Source of the DNA: Glandiceps talaboti
Taxonomy: Eukaryota > Hemichordata > Enteropneusta > Spengelidae
NCBI RefSeq assembly: GCF_964340395.1
Contig: NC_135562.1
Location: 3,795,134-3,812,633, forward strand
Direction of reading: 5' to 3'
Length of the DNA: 17,500 nucleotides
Shown: positions 1 to 11,915 of the stretch, piece after piece
Layout: each line of letters opens with the position of its first letter
Numbering within the stretch: the first letter of the stretch is position 1
Program-made: the position numbers and the translations under genes
Notes under the pieces: generated by a model
The model's database searches: none
What the model saw: the letters and a program-made list of their open reading frames with translations, nothing else
Told to the model about the DNA's origin: nothing

Positions 1-331
1 GGGTTCTATGTGTACTTATTTTTAGTTATGACGGGAAATAGTTTTTTTTATTGCAGATATAGCTGGCCAAACTGGTCAGAGTCGCAAAACTGGTTGGGAT
101 AGATAGTGCTGCCTACGACACGAAGACATTGGTTATGCCTAAAGTAATCATGTCATTGAAACGTTTAGGCTATTCTGATACATTTTTCTAATCGTTAATA
201 CCTTCACAATCAGAGTAGAAGTTAGTAAAAAAAAAGATTACAAGATTTACATATGTGATGGAAAAAAATATTGTTGGTATATCATAATCGAGAATCTATT
301 GAGTTGGAAACACATCAGTTTGGAAACTTAC
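1..331. other. No supported gene; left window edge
   Basis: AT-rich sequence with a T-rich acceptor-like TTTTTTTATTGCAG (43-56), after which all three frames close within about 50 nt. Nothing else is recognised. Confidence 0.4.
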
Positions 332-415
332 CATTTGACCAATTGCCAACGTCTTCTTTTTACCAATCGTGGATAAAACTTTCTGCCACACGGGCATTAA
401 AAGAATTATTGACAT
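332..415 (-). CDS. Stand-alone MFSD2-like exon, paralogue of exon 10 at 5881-5964
   Basis: 28 codons with acceptor TTTAAAACAG and donor GTAAGT, in the same phase and of the same 84-nt length as exon 10. It reads MSIILLMPVWQKVLSTIGKK and then KTLAIGQM. By eye, 15 of 28 residues match exon 10, including MPVW, IGKK, T, A and G. The ten intronic bases after the donor (GTAAGTTTCC on the minus strand) are also identical. No stop codon or splice defect is seen. No counterpart of exon 9 is recognisable between 416 and 2758. The next exon, if any, would lie left of the window or was lost. It is either part of a tandem MFSD2-like gene or a duplicated relic. Confidence 0.7.
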
Positions 416-466
416 CTGTTTTAAAGATTGCTGGTTTCCTTGAAAACAAGACAATAGATCCCCAAA

Positions 467-467
<1 letters not shown>

Positions 468-552
<85 letters not shown>

Positions 553-601
553 GACGGACGGATGGACAGACAGACAGACATACAGACAGACAGACAGACA
601 C
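468..601. repeat. (ATTG)n followed by (GGAC)/(CAGA)n microsatellites
   Basis: (ATTG) units run from 468 to 552 with one interruption near 493-498. Imperfect GGAC and CAGA units run to 601. Long open frames across them are repeat artefacts. Confidence 0.95.
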
Positions 602-1120
602 CTCTTATGATTCCTACAATACTGCTGAACCAGAGTTGAATTGTTTAAAAATGGTTTATTAGGGACCCTTAGTATTAACAAGGGGGAGAGCCGGGGGGGG
701 GGGGTCAGCTATGCGTAAAGGTGACAATCTACGCCCATAAGTTTCGCTGGCGTCTACGCTGTGACAGGTGTGACCTGTATGCTAACAATTCCCCGTACTG
801 TGGCCCAAACCGAAGACTTCTTTTTGTCTGCAACTTTAAACTTTGACATAATTTAAACGCATGACGAAAGATTCTCTAAAACAACATGAAAATGTGACTG
901 CAGTATATAGTACATGTATGCTGGTGTTGATGACAAAAACTGCGCCGTCTGGTCAAGCAATACGTGTATGCAGATAATGCATTGAACTGTAAATGATGTG
1001 TTGGTACAGTACAATATTTATCACGCAAAAAAGACATACATTAACTTAATCCAGATAGGAGTATATTCCGATTACAATGTAACAGACGGACATGCATTCC
1101 AACACTGTCAAACTAACAAA

Positions 1121-1376
1121 TGGATGGATGGTTGGTTGGTTGGTTGGTTGGTTGGGTGGGTGGGTGGGTGGGTGGTTAGTTGTTTGGTTGGTTTGTCTGC
1201 TGGTTGGTTGTTTGGCTGATTAGATGACTGGTTGGTTAAGTGAGTGAGTGAGTGAGTGAGTGAGTGAGTGAGTGAGTGAGTGAGTGAGTGAGTGAGTGAG
1301 AGACAGACAGATATGTGTGTGGATGAGTGAGTGAGTGAGTGAGTGAGTGAGTGAGTGAGTGAGTGAGTGAATGAGC
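1121..1376. repeat. (TGGT)/(GGGT)n and (GAGT)n compound microsatellite
   Basis: TGGA, TGGT and GGGT units (1121-1236) are followed by two (GAGT) blocks (1239-1300 and 1325-1369) split by a short AGAC-containing piece. Confidence 0.95.
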
Positions 1377-1510
1377 AAACGAGCAAGCTAATACATGTAA
1401 ATGTATCCATGGGCCAGCAAAAGATCGCTATATCGATATGTCGTCTATTGAATGACTGGCTGTAATACTGAACTGACGACTGATTCACTGTGACTGGTGG
1501 GGAAACTGAG

Positions 1511-1533
1511 GGATGGACGGACGGACGGACGGG
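1511..1533. repeat. Short (GGAC)n microsatellite
   Basis: About five GGAC units, downstream of the MFSD2-like gene. Confidence 0.8.
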
Positions 1534-2604
1534 GAGACTGGCTAATGCTTTGGAACGTCATCATTGGATGGATGCTTCAATTTGGATCCACTATAGAACT
1601 GATTTATCGTAAGCAAGTAATTCCAGTACAAAACGTCACAGGAGATTTAGTAATTGAGCAAGTTGGAAGTTACCTATTATCTGATATTAAGATATTAAGT
1701 TGTTGGTCGCTGTCTGTTCGATCACAACACTAAATCGTTACTACGAAAATAATTGTTTATTTTATGAAACCCAATTTCCCCATTGGTTAGTCTTATTTAG
1801 ACCACTCGACGTGAAGTGTCATTGGTAAAAGAAATAAAGCAAAAACAATTAAAACACAAACTTACACATTGAGGAATAGTTCAGTTGGATTGATGAATAT
1901 ATATTATATTTGTTGGCAATAAGGGCGAAGGGAAAAAGAAGTCTTAAATACCTTTGAAGACCATCCATACCTGTACCACAAGTTATAAAATAACTAAATA
2001 TCTCATTTAGATCCTTCCTACATGTGGAACAACTCGACAATGTTAACATCTTACATGTACTAGATGTGACTTCGTATATAGATCACAGTTGAATATCTGC
2101 TGCATGTGACTATTATATGTATTTGTTTAGATAATGAGTATAAATGACCTTTGTGTGGAAAATGACATGAGGAGGGAAAATATTTTGGCGTACAATCATA
2201 CACATATATTTACATATATATTTATTAATCCAAAAGTACAAAATTATCTTTAGTTTTTCATAACACAATTGTAATTAATATGCAACAGAAATTAGTTATG
2301 ATAATGCTTATGATGTAAGTATTGTTATGGTATTTGTATAATTATTATAATCATCATAAATATATCATTTTCCTTATTATTATCAACGTAGACACTGTCA
2401 GTCTATAATTTACGTTATAATAACGCCATTGGCCTGAAATCAATCAGTATATCGAGAAGACATGAACAAGTTTTTAAGATGCCAGCTCTTGAAGTTCATC
2501 GGTGGTCTGATACGCATGTCCAGGTGACGTAATTGTTGTTTGTTGACAAACATGTTGCATGGAGTCGCGATCACTATGTAAGCTGTTAGTTCCAGTAAAT
2601 TTGG
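1534..2604. other. Intergenic, no supported gene
   Basis: AT-rich spacer downstream of the MFSD2-like polyadenylation signal. A weakly protein-like plus frame at 1542-1733 (IIGWMLQFGSTIELIY and on) matches no family I know and has no convincing splice sites. Nothing else is seen. Confidence 0.4.
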
Positions 2605-2610
2605 TTTATT
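2605..2610 (-). terminator. Polyadenylation signal AATAAA
   Basis: AATAAA on the minus strand, about 150 nt beyond the TGA of the MFSD2-like gene. It is the first canonical hexamer found downstream, giving a short 3'UTR. No distinct GU-rich downstream element is obvious. Confidence 0.5.
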
Positions 2611-2758
2611 TTCATGAAGTCAGATTTCACTTGGTACAAAAGTCTATAGAATTGTACCTATACATATTTCACCTTGTAGTTGTGCGTCCACTCTAGTTGT
2701 TGTACTGTGAGACTCCACACTTGGACGACTACCGCAAAACAATAATGTTGATGTATTC

Positions 2759-2861
2759 TCAACCCTCAAGCGTTTGAGTCACACGAGCTCTAGGTGCACG
2801 TATACCATCTGAATTTTCACTCGTCAGGTCAAATGTACCGTTGCTAGATGTACGTTGTTCC
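2759..2861 (-). CDS. MFSD2-like exon 14 (residues 495-527 and stop)
   Basis: The acceptor TATCTGCAG precedes 2861. One base completes Arg494, then 33 codons run to TGA at 2759-2761. The tail is a Ser/Thr- and Arg-rich hydrophilic cytosolic C-terminus ([12 protein letters not shown] to RVTQTLEG), with no membrane segment. The phase match to exon 13 and the following polyadenylation signal support it. C-terminal tails of this family are poorly conserved, so homology adds little. Confidence 0.8.
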
Positions 2862-4384
2862 CTGCAGATAACAATGCACATTAGTAGTGAGTGTCCATAA
2901 CTTACTGTAAATTAAATCAAGATAACTTTGTCTTGTCTTGCTTTGCCTTGTCTTGTCCTGTCCTGTCTTGTCTTGTTCTGTCTTGTCTTGTCTTGTTTAT
3001 ATTTTGTTGACATCTATGTTGTTACCTTTTTGAAATAAATATGTTCATATGACACAATATATGTATACTTTTTCAGGAAAAACGGTTACCGAATTAATTA
3101 TTAAATGTTTAAAAATATATAGTCCATCATGTTGTTCACCTATAGTAGTTCTATTATAAATGAATGGTATATTTGCAAATTACAGATAAATACATAAAAG
3201 AACAATTAAACAACAACACACCAATCGTTACATGTTTACCTTCTTTTTGCAAGTACAGCCTTATTCTCTTTTATTCTGGACTCGTTGATAGGGTATAAAT
3301 ATAGGAATATCAGCGATATCAGTATCAAGCAAATTGGAACAACGGAAACCAAAATCCGCATCGTCATCGCCACTGAATCGGGTTGTAGACAAGCACCTGT
3401 TTCATAACCAGCAAATCTGGAAAAAAATATTACCATGCGAGTTTTATTAACTTAAAATTTCATGACAGATGATATGATATGTGCAGGGTTTATAATTTGG
3501 TCTTCCGTTATTCAAATGTAATGAAATCGTGTCAAAGGTTATTAGGGTAGAATGTGCCCCGGAGACGAATTTCACTGAAAATTAAAATTCTTAAAATCTC
3601 TGCAAACTGTGCCTTTTGTATGTTTGCTTCTGGGTGGCAACTGGTCATATATTAAATTCAGATAAATGGACATGAATATTCAGTGTCCATCTAAATACAT
3701 AGTTATTTCAGCTAAGTCCAAGGAGGCAACGGTGGACAATTATGGCAATACTATGAATAAAGTTGAAATAGAGTTTCTATTTGGTGTTTTCCCACGTATA
3801 TACATGTGATGTGAAATCATGAAATGAATCTCCAGAACCAAACCTTTATAGAAAAAATACATTATTTCCTGAAAACCTGTCCACTTTAAATATAGGATGT
3901 ATTGAAGATACTTTGTATTATTCCAAAATACAGAAAATTATAACCTTACCCGAGAACTAAAGTGGACATTCCTAAACCAATACCAATTGACAATTTCATA
4001 AAGGATGCATAAAATGAGTAAAAGATGGCATCTTTTCTCATTTCTGTCTTTACTATATAGTCGTCTATGACATCTGTCAGCATTGACCTATATGAAATAA
4101 AATGAAAATATATAAAGTATTGCCTTAGGTACCCAAAAAATTAGCATTTAAGAATCCAAATTAATATTATTTGACTTCGACCAAAAAAAGCCATACTTAC
4201 TACAACTGTATAATTTAACAGTCACTTCTGCATAATGGAAGGGATGTTTTCGTAGAGTTGATGTAAAGTATAAACCAAATGTTAACTTAATATCCTCATG
4301 AAGTCTTTTGACTCCTATATCCAGGCCTGCACGGACAGGAAACTACTAGTGCATTTAATGTCTGTCTGTCTGTCTGTCTGTCTG

Positions 4385-4475
<91 letters not shown>

Positions 4476-7400
4476 GCTTGTATCTCTCTCCCTCTTTTAA
4501 TATGTAAAAGCACCTACTGTCAATCAATACTTTGCAGATAAGCTTAATAATTACAACGAATTTTACTCAAAGGCTACTCAGTGCTATGCTGTCCAAAGGC
4601 AATGTATGCTGATTGTACGTTCATTTAATCGTTCATTATGCAAAGTAGGTCTATGTGATACATCCAAACTCATACATGTATGCAATGTTGCAGGTTCGAG
4701 CCATGTCACTGCCTGCTGTTTGTTTCTGAGTGGCTAAAGTCCTTGGGCTGCTTGGGCAAGATTTGAACCACAACTGTGCCTCAGTCAACCCAGCTGTACA
4801 ACTGGGGACCTGGTAAGAAGTAGGTTGTAATGTGAAGGCTTTAATTCTATGCGCTTAAATGGCTGCAATGGTATGTATGCTCCCTGGGGAGTTGAGGAGG
4901 ACTAAAGGGCCGTTGTGCCGTTCTGATCCGAGCCAATAATAATAATTGTATAGCGCTTTGAGCACGGAGTGGGAAAGCGCTCTATAAGAACCCAACATTA
5001 TTATGTGTAATGTACTTGTTGATCAACATATCTTCGATAACCTTTAAAAGACATGTCATATTTTAATCTATAAATATTATCAGTTATATTTGCAAATTGT
5101 TCAGTTAATATACATTCCACATCCATCATATCAAACAAATAGGTATACATATCATGAAGATCAATGGAATTTGTAAACATTCTAAGGTCTACCTCATTAA
5201 TAACATAAGCTACCCTTTCAATCGAGGTAAGAGTGAACACTCAGTAAAATATATAGAAATGTCCACATCTCATAGACTTCGTTAACATAGACTTCAGTAA
5301 CGGCATGAATTTAAAATGCATAGTATGTCGTCATGGGAACACTGCGTTTTCAAGGGCTATTAAACATTTACATACCAAAAAAACAAGTACTGTTTTACTT
5401 ACCATGGCAAAAGATGTGTAGATGATAATACTGTCCCCAAGAGAAAGCAGAAGATAAATGCTACAACTACATTGTTTTCAGGTAGGAAGAAAAGGGACCC
5501 CATTACAGGAATAGAAAGCTGTAAAGAAGAAATGCATATGATATTCAAATACATGTAAACGAAGTATTCTTTACTCGTGTCAGAAATAAGTTACGCAATA
5601 TTCAATATGAGGACGCTCAAAGAATATGAATACCACATGCATCTGCATTGTCAATTTTCCATTTAGAGGTGGTCATGTTTGCTTTTCCTTCACTCTTCAA
5701 TGCAGTTGAATTTTCGTGTGTAGACAGTGCTAGAAGGTGCACAAATCAACGTATCGCTTTTACTCCTCTTGCGAGGTATACAATCTATACCTTTGTGATA
5801 TACAGTGCACTACAAAGTTGAAGATACTTGTGTATATCATACTTGACATCTGAATAATGTAATCATCAAAGGAAACTTACCATTAAACCTGTTGCCATTG
5901 TCTCCTTTTTACCAATTTTCGATGATAATTTCTTCCAAACGGGCATACAGATAACGTCCGACACCTACATACAGATGAATGTAAAAAAATACATATGACC
6001 ATTACGAAAATTATATTGGACAAATCATACACACCAAGGGATTGCAATACTAATACCATATATAACTATCCTGAACTTATTTTTCTGCAATTTGAACAAC
6101 CTATGTTTTACTCTTAATCTAAACTGTCATAGATGAACATCCACGCAAAGCTAGAAGTTCGTTGACCCTGACATTGTTCTCTAGTGTCATACCTGTAATA
6201 TAATGATGCCGTAGTAGAATACCTCGATATGCAGTGCATATAGTAGATACAGTGTCACGTTACTAAACATCATCTGAAAGAAAGAACCTTTGTTACTTGT
6301 GTGGTATTTCTTGGCAAAAGCTGTCGTCCAAAAGGAACCAAGACAGTCCGATTCTTAGGTTATGTATGGGTATTTGAATAACGCATAAAAAAAATGTTAA
6401 TTTGTGCTAATATATGCAAATAACTCTACTTCTTGGAAAATGGACTTGGAGTTTATTCACTGACACCTCAATAAATTACTACCTAATCTAGTTAATATAC
6501 AATTGCAATACATTGTCAATTCAACCATGTTGTTTTGATCACACGAGGCGATAACGTCTTCAAATCTTACTATTTCTCGCACGATTTTGCAAGTTTTTTT
6601 TTCAATTTTCGATACTTTTTTCGAATTACCTAAAGGTTTAGGGTGGTAGTAAAAAAACTAGTTTGGGTTGGCTTATAGGAACCAAACAATTTTTTGACCT
6701 AATGAGAAAGGAAGATAACAAATAGTCAGTCATGTTTTAAATTTATGCTTGCAAATATATAGACTTGGATTAGCTCTTTAACACTGCAAGTGTATAAACT
6801 CTTGCAAATGCACAACACTTCCTGCAAAGCATTTTGCACACGAAACTCACTAGTATGTTCAAATAAGCAGTCAAAAAGCACGGAAGTGCAATGATATAAG
6901 AACGGTGTGAAAATACGCTCTTGGTGCTTTTCCAAATGTTATCTTCTCCTCCACGTTTTGTGATGACACTATCTAAATAAAATAAAGAAAGGATTAAACT
7001 TGGGTTTAAATAAGACGTTAACAAGATCGTATTCATACTAAAGTAAAATTGACCCTGTGAGATTATTACTAAATAAATTCAAATTTTTAGGAAGCCTTCA
7101 ATAATAACAGGATTCCAATTTCTACAAAATCGACCCTCACTCAGCCTTCCTCTGAAACAAGACAGCCCCTCCCCCCCATGTTGAAATATTTCAAAAACAG
7201 ATATCAAAAAGAACATGATCAATTCTCAAAATCAATGGTATGTTCTAAACATTACCCAAATTTAAAAGAACGTGTGCACCAAATTTCGTTTCAATTGAGT
7301 CAGCCATTTTTGAGAAGACGATGACACTCTAGACAGACAGACAGACAGACAGACAGATTTTTCATCTCTAAATTACAACCTTCCCTTATGGAAGGCAAAA

Positions 7401-7645
7401 ATGGTGGCCATACTATCAATAATTTTAGTAAGTTCAATTAAGAATGTCAAATGTAGAATATGAATAGTATAATTGTAATATATTCTCAAATTTAACATTA
7501 CAAGTACGAGAAACCAGGAACAGTAACAGTTGGTTAAACAGCTTACCTTTCTTCTCTTTGGTTCCAAATATAAGAACGAGACCACACACCAAGATAACAC
7601 TTATAAACGTTCCCGCCGCAGCCATGAAAGCAATTTTCTAGAATT

Positions 7646-7731
<86 letters not shown>

Positions 7732-8716
7732 CTAGAAGACGTATCCAACCTATTGGTGCATTCTAAGCTAATATGTAGTAATAATATGTGAATTATATGG
7801 ATGTGAACACATGAAATGAGTTTCAATACAATAGAGATATTTTACAAATAACAGATTATTGTGATGTAGATGGCTATTTTCTTGAGAAAGAAATCTAAAT
7901 GTCCGGCTGAATGAAGAAAAAGTATTCGGGAATAATATAACCATACCTTTTCGTTCAAAATTTATGAAAAATCAGGAAAATTAATGACCATTAATAAGTT
8001 ACAGATTTGATATGTATATGCAGGCCTATATCTGTACAACTTGGTTGTGTGTATACTGCCATCATTTTATCAAATATAATATTTTTCGTTCATAACTAGG
8101 TTATTGAAATAAAAGTATACTAGTCTTACAATATAAAATGCATTTCAGATGTATCCTTACCATTGGGTCTAAATATTCTGGTGCTAGGGTTGGTGTTACC
8201 GTTTGAGTTATATTCACACATGGGTCAACAAAACTATCACCTTGTTCAACCGTTGCTAAAAATAGTGACATTATGACACTGCCTATCACTGTACCACACA
8301 ACGAACACACCATGCCTATAGAAGAAAACGTAGAACGCATCATTACTGAGGACATCAAGTAAATGAAATTGAAGTAGCTAAATGAAGTCTGTACATTGAT
8401 GGTAATTGTTTTCATTTTTTGTCTGAAATACAATAATCAGGTTTAAACTTCAGCAGCTGTTTACCTACAATCCTGTCCAGACTACCTAGTCACGAATATC
8501 AAAGATGAATCCTCTGGTATTACCGAAAGGCTGGCCATAGGAACAGGCTCCTACAACTCTGTTATTCAGTTTCTAGCTTTCCTTATAACCAATGATGGTC
8601 ATACTATTACTGATGCCATACCACAGTGATTAGATTTTGTCATTTGGCATAGCAGTAAAACTGTATGTTTAGTATGTATGTATGTATGTATGTATGTATG
8701 TATGTATGTATGTATG

Positions 8717-8747
<31 letters not shown>

Positions 8748-11320
8748 TAACAAGACAAAAATTCCTTTAAACAAAACATTTGCGTTTTTGTGTGACATAT
8801 TCATTTCCGTTTATACACTGACAACGTTTTTGAATAACACACCTAAGGAGTAACAAAGAGTAAGAGTTTAATAGAAACGCCATTTTGAATTTTACAACTG
8901 TGGCAACTGATGTATGGTTGGAGCCAATATTGTAAAATTACATGCCACTCATAAGATGTGTGTAGTACTTACGGTACACAGTAGCTGAATCACGTTCCTG
9001 TTGGTCATTACTCAGATACATGATGAGGGACATATAAGGAAGATTAAATGTCTAATGGAAATATAAAGAGAAGTATATAAACGATACTGAGATTTCTAAA
9101 GGATGTCATTGGATCAAACATGGCAAAAACAAGAAGTATTACGAATTCCATATCAAGTGAACACAACGCTATACTTAACATGAATGGCGTTAGTATTTTC
9201 CCACCTGTTGTTTGAGAGTAAGATATAAGTAAATAGTGAACCTTTTGTGATCAACGTTTAAAGGTTAGATATAAATATTAAACGCTTAATACCATAGATA
9301 GTGATACTATTTTCATTCTAGTTTCCAATCATTTTTTCCCCAGTTATCACGATGTTGATTACTTCAAGTTGAACTTAATGGCCATATGGATAAGGATGTT
9401 ATATTTTGGATTTTGGATTTATAAAACAATATTTATCATGGCTTCTTACTTGAAAAATTAATGTGAAACAACAAAGACCAAGTCTTTGTTTTTAACTCAA
9501 TGCATTGCAAAATGCCAAAACAATATGTAAAACGTTATTGTACGTTCAATAACAAACATTCTACAAAATTTAGTAATCATTTAAAGTTGATTGAGTTACA
9601 AAAAAGGACTTGGCATATGTTGTTTCACATTGATTGTCCTAGTAGGTTGTATTGATAGAACTGTTTTACAAATTTGAAATCCAAAATAAATACCCACTCC
9701 TCATCCATTTGGCCACTTTAATAAAGACATAGAAAATATTGCTTTATGTTATTATTGTTTTTATTGGAAAATCTTTTGAATTTTAATAATATTCAAATCT
9801 TAACGTTTAAATGTACATACCGCTAGACATGTCAGGTAAGTACATTGTATGAAAAGGTAGTAGACAAATTTAATATCCTCGTTGACGTCAGGCACAACCC
9901 ATGTAAGGAAGTATGAAAGCATGAGAACCGGAAGTGTGCAGACTATCCTGTAAGGTGGGATATAAATAAGGGGCGAGATCAATAGTTCAGTGTAGGAAAG
10001 AAAACCCCTAAGTGCTTATATAGGCCTCAGACCCCACCTCCACCCCTTCTATTTGAATTAGCCAAAATTGATAATTGTTCCAAACCATACAATCAAATTT
10101 AAATCAGTATGTAGTAGTATGTAGTGCTATGAATATAAAGCCAGTATGTAGTAGTATGTAGTAGTATGAATACAAAGCCAGTATGTAGTACTATGTAGTG
10201 CTATGACTACAAAACCAGCATGTAGTAGTATGTAGTGCTATGAATTCAAAGCCAGTATGTAGTAGTGTGTAGTGCTATGAATACAAAGCCAGTATGTAGT
10301 AGCGTGTAGTGCTATGAATATAAAGCCAGTATGTAGTAGTATGTAGTGCTATGAATACAAAGCCAGTATGTAGTAGTGTGTAGTGCTATGAATACAAAGC
10401 CAGTATGTAGTAGCATGTAGTGATATGAATACAAAGCCAGTATGTAGTAGCATGTAGTGCTATGAATACAAAGCCAGTATGTAGTAGTGTGTAGTGCTAT
10501 GAATACAAAGCCAGTATGTAGTAATATGTAGTGCTATGAATATAAAGCCAGTATGTAGTATGTAGGGCTATGAATATAAAGCCAGTATGTAGTGCTATGA
10601 ATATAAAGCCAGTGTGTAGTACTATGTAGTGCTATGAATATAATGCCAGTATGTAGTGAGGAGAAATAGTGATTTTGATGACTCTTACTTTATTATTATT
10701 TTATTTACTATAGCAAAAGTTCTTCCTTTTCTCAATGTGAAATCTTTTAAAGAAATATTTGTAATTAGAGGGCCAAAACATCCATTAAAAGTAAATCAAT
10801 TTCGTAGAATGAGAACTAAAATGGCTCAACCCCCCTCCCCCAAAGTAAAAGAATTTATTTTACATTGAACTATTGATCTCGCCCTAAGAACACAAGAGGT
10901 AAAGCAAATTGTTGAGACTACGAATTAAGAGTAAAGTAACTCATGAATTCTAAAACACAAATTAAAGAATTTGACTCTTACCAGGGTTTCATTTTACCAA
11001 ATCTACTATCAAGTTTATTGATGATAACACCAATAACTGGATTTCCGACAGCCTCCCATGCCCTTCCTGTAAATATCACTACACTGGCGTAGGTAGGGTG
11101 TATCTGTAGTAATGAAAATTCGGCAAAATAAAAATAAGATTACCAAATTGTCACTTTGAAGAAGACATTGTCAAATCTTAGAACCAACCCATAGATATGC
11201 TCCCCACAGTTTTGGTAACTTTGATATCGAGTCATTGTCACGATCATTATCACAGAACCGTTAATTGTAATGATTTGGCCCAGAAAATCGTTGATACAAC
11301 ATTGCACTTTCTTACAATAC

Positions 11321-11374
<54 letters not shown>

Positions 11375-11877
11375 TGTCTGTCTGTCTGTCTGTGTCTGTC
11401 TGTCTGTGTATCTGTGTGTGTCTGTATGTGTGTTACATTTACCCTTTAGAAAACAAAATATAATACTAGTTTCATACAGTATGGGGAATAAAGAGTGACT
11501 ACATTACCATAGCAACCTCCAATAAAAACAAGGACAAGTAGGCATTCATCGCAACAGTTGGCATCATAGTTGGAATTCCACCAATACCATAGCAAAGTCT
11601 GGATAGGGTACTCAACGGTTTATTATCCACCGTTGCTGTTGTACCATTCTCCTTCTCCAGTAGAGGTTGTTCCTACACAAAAGTGAATTTGCATATTGTC
11701 ATTTTTGCTGTTGTTGCTATTTATGGTAATGAAATTGTAAACAATTTAATATGATGGTGTCAGTTGTGGTGGTAGTGACAACTATGTTTGTGAAAATGAA
11801 GGTGATGGTGGTGTTGCTGGTGAAGATGATGATGATGATAATAATGATGGTGGTGGTGGTGGTGGTGGTGGTGGTGG

Positions 11878-11915
<38 letters not shown>

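Noticed and set aside
57-106. Possible terminal plus-strand exon after TTTTTTTATTGCAG (DIAGQTGQSRKTGWDR, stop)
   Set aside because: Only 16 codons, no homology, no partner exon in the window and no polyadenylation signal nearby. A chance acceptor is as likely.
296-601. 101-residue minus-strand frame ending in the MFSD2-like exon
   Set aside because: The upstream two thirds translate (ATTG)n and (CAGA)n microsatellites. Only 332-415, bounded by splice sites, is retained.
10105-10658. CRISPR-like appearance of regularly repeated 37-bp units
   Set aside because: Units are contiguous with no unique spacers, and the host is eukaryotic. It is a minisatellite.
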